Assembly (NCBI GenBank): GCA_902622825.1
Contig: CACNRH010000003.1
Coordinates: 1-64,000, forward strand
Length of the DNA: 64,000 nucleotides
Direction of reading: 5' to 3'
From: an uncultured Pelagibacteraceae bacterium
GTDB lineage: Bacteria; Pseudomonadota; Alphaproteobacteria; Pelagibacterales; Pelagibacteraceae
Part shown: in pieces, positions 62,177 through 64,000 of the stretch
How the letters are laid out: each line of letters opens with the position of its first letter
Position numbering within the stretch: the stretch's first letter is position 1
Made by a program: the position numbers and the translations under genes
Notes under the pieces: generated by a model
Databases searched by the model: none
Told to the model about the DNA's origin: nothing
Seen by the model: only the letters and a program-made list of their open reading frames with translations

Positions 62177-63636
62177 TGATTACGAATTTAAATTTTAAAG
62201 ATTTTAAGAAAAGCTGTTTGCGTAGGTCACATCAAACGCTCTTTAAATCTTTAAATTGTAATAATTACAAAAAAATTGAAAATATTTTTCAATTCCTACT
62301 GTCAGAAAAAGATAGTTTTATATTTGAGTCAGTTGAGAAAGGTAAAATAAAAGGAAGATTCACAATTATCGGTCTTAATCCAGATAAAAAATGGGATATT
62401 TACAACAAAAAAATTGTGGAAATCGGAATTTCTAATAAAAAAAAAATTATTCGCAAAGACCCGCTTAAATTTATAAATGAACTAATTTCAAAGTTTAATT
62501 TTAAGATGCCTGCTGCTTTACCGAGTATGAGCTCTATGTTGGTAGGTTACTTTTCATACGATACAATTAGATATATGGAAAATATACCTGATAATTCCAC
62601 TGATGATCTGCTAATTCCAGATGTAAGATTAATGAGACCAAAAAACTTGATCATTTATGATAATTTAAAGAAGAAAATTCATTTTATTGAAAATGTATTT
62701 AGTGATAGGAAAATTAATAATTTTATTGAAGAATTTGACAATATTAATAAACGTTTAAATTATTTTCTTAATTGTGGTGAAATTAGTTTACCCAAGCAAT
62801 TAACCACTAAAAAAAACAATCATAAAATCAAATCAAACACATCAAAAGAAAAATTTAAAAAAATGGTAGTTGCCGCTAAAAAACATATTAAAAAAGGTGA
62901 TATTTTCCAAGTTGTTTTAAGTCAAAGATTTGAGAGAAAAATTATAAAAAAACCTTTAGAAATTTATAATCATTTAAGAGTATCGAACCCGTCTCCATTT
63001 ATGTTTTATTTTAATTTCGAAGATTTTAAAGTTCTCGGTAGTAGTCCAGAAATTTTAGTTAGACTAAGAAATAATACTGTAACTATAAGGCCAATAGCTG
63101 GAACTAGACCGAGGGGTATAGATGTTCAATCCGATAAGAAGTTTGAAAAGGACCTTTTAAAAGATAAAAAAGAATTATCAGAACATTTAATGTTATTAGA
63201 TTTAGGAAGAAACGATGTTGGAAAAGTCTCCAAAATAGATAGTGTAAAAGTTAATGAAAAGTTTAAAATTGAAAAATACTCTCATGTAATGCATATCGTT
63301 TCTAATGTAGAAGGTAAATTTAATCCTAAATTTTCACTATTTGAGACTTTAATGTCAGGTTTTCCTGCTGGCACTGTAAGTGGAGCCCCAAAGATCAGGG
63401 CAATGGAGTTAATTGATAAAATGGAGAAAAATAAAAGAAAACTTTATGCAGGCGGCATAGGTTACTTTAGTCCAAATAGCGAATTTGACACATGTATAGC
63501 TTTACGGACTGCTTTAATTAAAAAAGACAAAATTTATGTTCAAGCTGGTGCGGGTGTTGTGGCTGACAGTAAACCTGATAAAGAATATATGGAAACAGTA
63601 AATAAAGCTAAAGCTTTGATGAGTGCAGTTGATTAA
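62176..63636 (+). CDS. trpE: Anthranilate synthase component I
   Basis: A 486-residue chorismate-utilising enzyme. The N-terminal domain has DSFIFESVEKGKIKGRFTIIGLNPD, part of the tryptophan feedback site. The C-terminal catalytic domain shows FQVVLSQRFERK, SPSPFMFYF-like NPSPFMFYFNFEDFKVLGSSPEILV, IRPIAGTRPRG, LMLLDLGRNDVGKV and FPAGTVSGAPKIRAMELID. With TrpG it converts chorismate to anthranilate. trpG begins on the base after its stop. Confidence 0.95.
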   Translation: MITNLNFKDFKKSCLRRSHQTLFKSLNCNNYKKIENIFQFLLSEKDSFIFESVEKGKIKGRFTIIGLNPDKKWDIYNKKIVEIGISNKKKIIRKDPLKFINELISKFNFKMPAALPSMSSMLVGYFSYDTIRYMENIPDNSTDDLLIPDVRLMRPKNLIIYDNLKKKIHFIENVFSDRKINNFIEEFDNINKRLNYFLNCGEISLPKQLTTKKNNHKIKSNTSKEKFKKMVVAAKKHIKKGDIFQVVLSQRFERKIIKKPLEIYNHLRVSNPSPFMFYFNFEDFKVLGSSPEILVRLRNNTVTIRPIAGTRPRGIDVQSDKKFEKDLLKDKKELSEHLMLLDLGRNDVGKVSKIDSVKVNEKFKIEKYSHVMHIVSNVEGKFNPKFSLFETLMSGFPAGTVSGAPKIRAMELIDKMEKNKRKLYAGGIGYFSPNSEFDTCIALRTALIKKDKIYVQAGAGVVADSKPDKEYMETVNKAKALMSAVD

Positions 63637-64000
63637 ATGAAAATTTTGCTTATAGATAATTATGATAGTTTTACCTATAACTTGTATCATTATATTTCTA
63701 AATTCAAAAAAAACGTATATGTTATAAGGAATGACAAAATTGACGGTAAATCTGTCATAAAAAATAATTTTGACAAAATTGTCATTTCACCTGGACCTGG
63801 TAATCCAAGACAAGCAGGGAACTGTTTAAAAATTGTGAAAGAAGTTTACAAAAAAATTCCAATTTTAGGTGTTTGCCTAGGCCATCAGATCATAGGACAA
63901 GTTTTTGGTGGAAAAATCATTAACGCAAAAAAACTGATGCATGGTAAAACAAGTAAAATAAAACATAATAAAAAAGGTTTGTTTAAAAATATCCAAAAAA
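63637..64000 (+). CDS. trpG: Anthranilate synthase component II, 5' part
   Basis: The frame starts with ATG at 63637, directly after the trpE stop, and runs off the window. About 121 residues are visible: MKILLIDNYDSFTYNLYHYI at the N-terminus, VISPGPGNPRQAG for the oxyanion region, and the nucleophile in LGVCLGHQIIGQVFGG. This is the class I glutamine amidotransferase that supplies ammonia to TrpE. Zero-base spacing implies coupling. Confidence 0.95.
   Translation, partial: MKILLIDNYDSFTYNLYHYISKFKKNVYVIRNDKIDGKSVIKNNFDKIVISPGPGNPRQAGNCLKIVKEVYKKIPILGVCLGHQIIGQVFGGKIINAKKLMHGKTSKIKHNKKGLFKNIQK

Overview
The window looks like a genome segment from a SAR11-type marine alphaproteobacterium ('Candidatus Pelagibacter' or a close relative). 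The grounds are very low GC, lysine- and asparagine-rich proteins, overlapping genes with almost no spacers, a SAM-II plus SAM-V riboswitch tandem upstream of metY, a circularly permuted (two-piece) tmRNA and a murE-murF fusion. Species-level placement is inference. I see no phage, insertion sequence, CRISPR array or plasmid gene.

Layout. 1-2357 (+): the tail of an ATP-grasp ligase, then a promoter, SAM-II aptamer, terminator, SAM-V aptamer, two minute overlapping reading frames, metY and a rhodanese. 2354-20624 (-): a long co-directional run. In transcription order it is hflK, hflC, a DUF2065 protein, a DegP-type protease, miaA, ilvB, ilvN, ilvC, leuA, mreB, mreC, mreD, mrdA, rodA, bactofilin, a D-amino-acid dehydrogenase-like oxidoreductase, a hydroxyacid dehydrogenase and a small lipoprotein. 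It joins branched-chain amino acid synthesis to rod-shape morphogenesis. 20698-25482: mrp, thyX, the permuted tmRNA, and a small accessory patch (alpha/beta hydrolase, DUF2784 protein, repeat-rich anchored protein, a MazG-like pyrophosphohydrolase and a 26-residue membrane peptide). 25541-30777 (+): fumC, a UvrD-type helicase and an M24 aminopeptidase. 30766-52022 (-): a complete division/cell-wall (dcw) cluster. It runs mraZ, ftsZ, rsmH, ftsL, ftsI, murEF, mraY, murD, ftsW, murG, murC, murB, ddl, ftsQ, ftsA, lpxC, bamD, ligA, with ftsZ displaced to second place. 52150-54773: RNase P RNA, an AmpD-like amidase, mlaA, mlaC and a CAU-anticodon tRNA. 54780-60677 (-): tpiA, secG, pyrG, kdsA, eno, ftsB and a C-terminally short lipA. 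60743-64000 (+): a PpiD-like chaperone, trpE and the start of trpG.

How the genes fit together. Most of the window builds the envelope. Peptidoglycan precursors come from murB-G, ddl and mraY. They are polymerised by two SEDS/PBP pairs: RodA/PBP2 with MreBCD for elongation, and FtsW/FtsI with FtsZAQLB for division. Outer-membrane biogenesis is served by LpxC, KdsA, BamD and MlaA/MlaC. A promoter overlapped by three TGGGN boxes upstream of mraZ suggests autoregulation of the dcw cluster by MraZ.

Most notable observations: the layered metY leader (transcriptional SAM-II switch, SAM-V aptamer, then two coupled mini-ORFs and competing hairpins); a 26-bp perfect direct repeat of a tmRNA hairpin that brackets the alpha/beta hydrolase gene like an att pair; a lipA that stops before the conserved RSSYHA region at a tRNA border; an FtsA-position protein without its nucleotide-binding glycines; and the displaced ftsZ.
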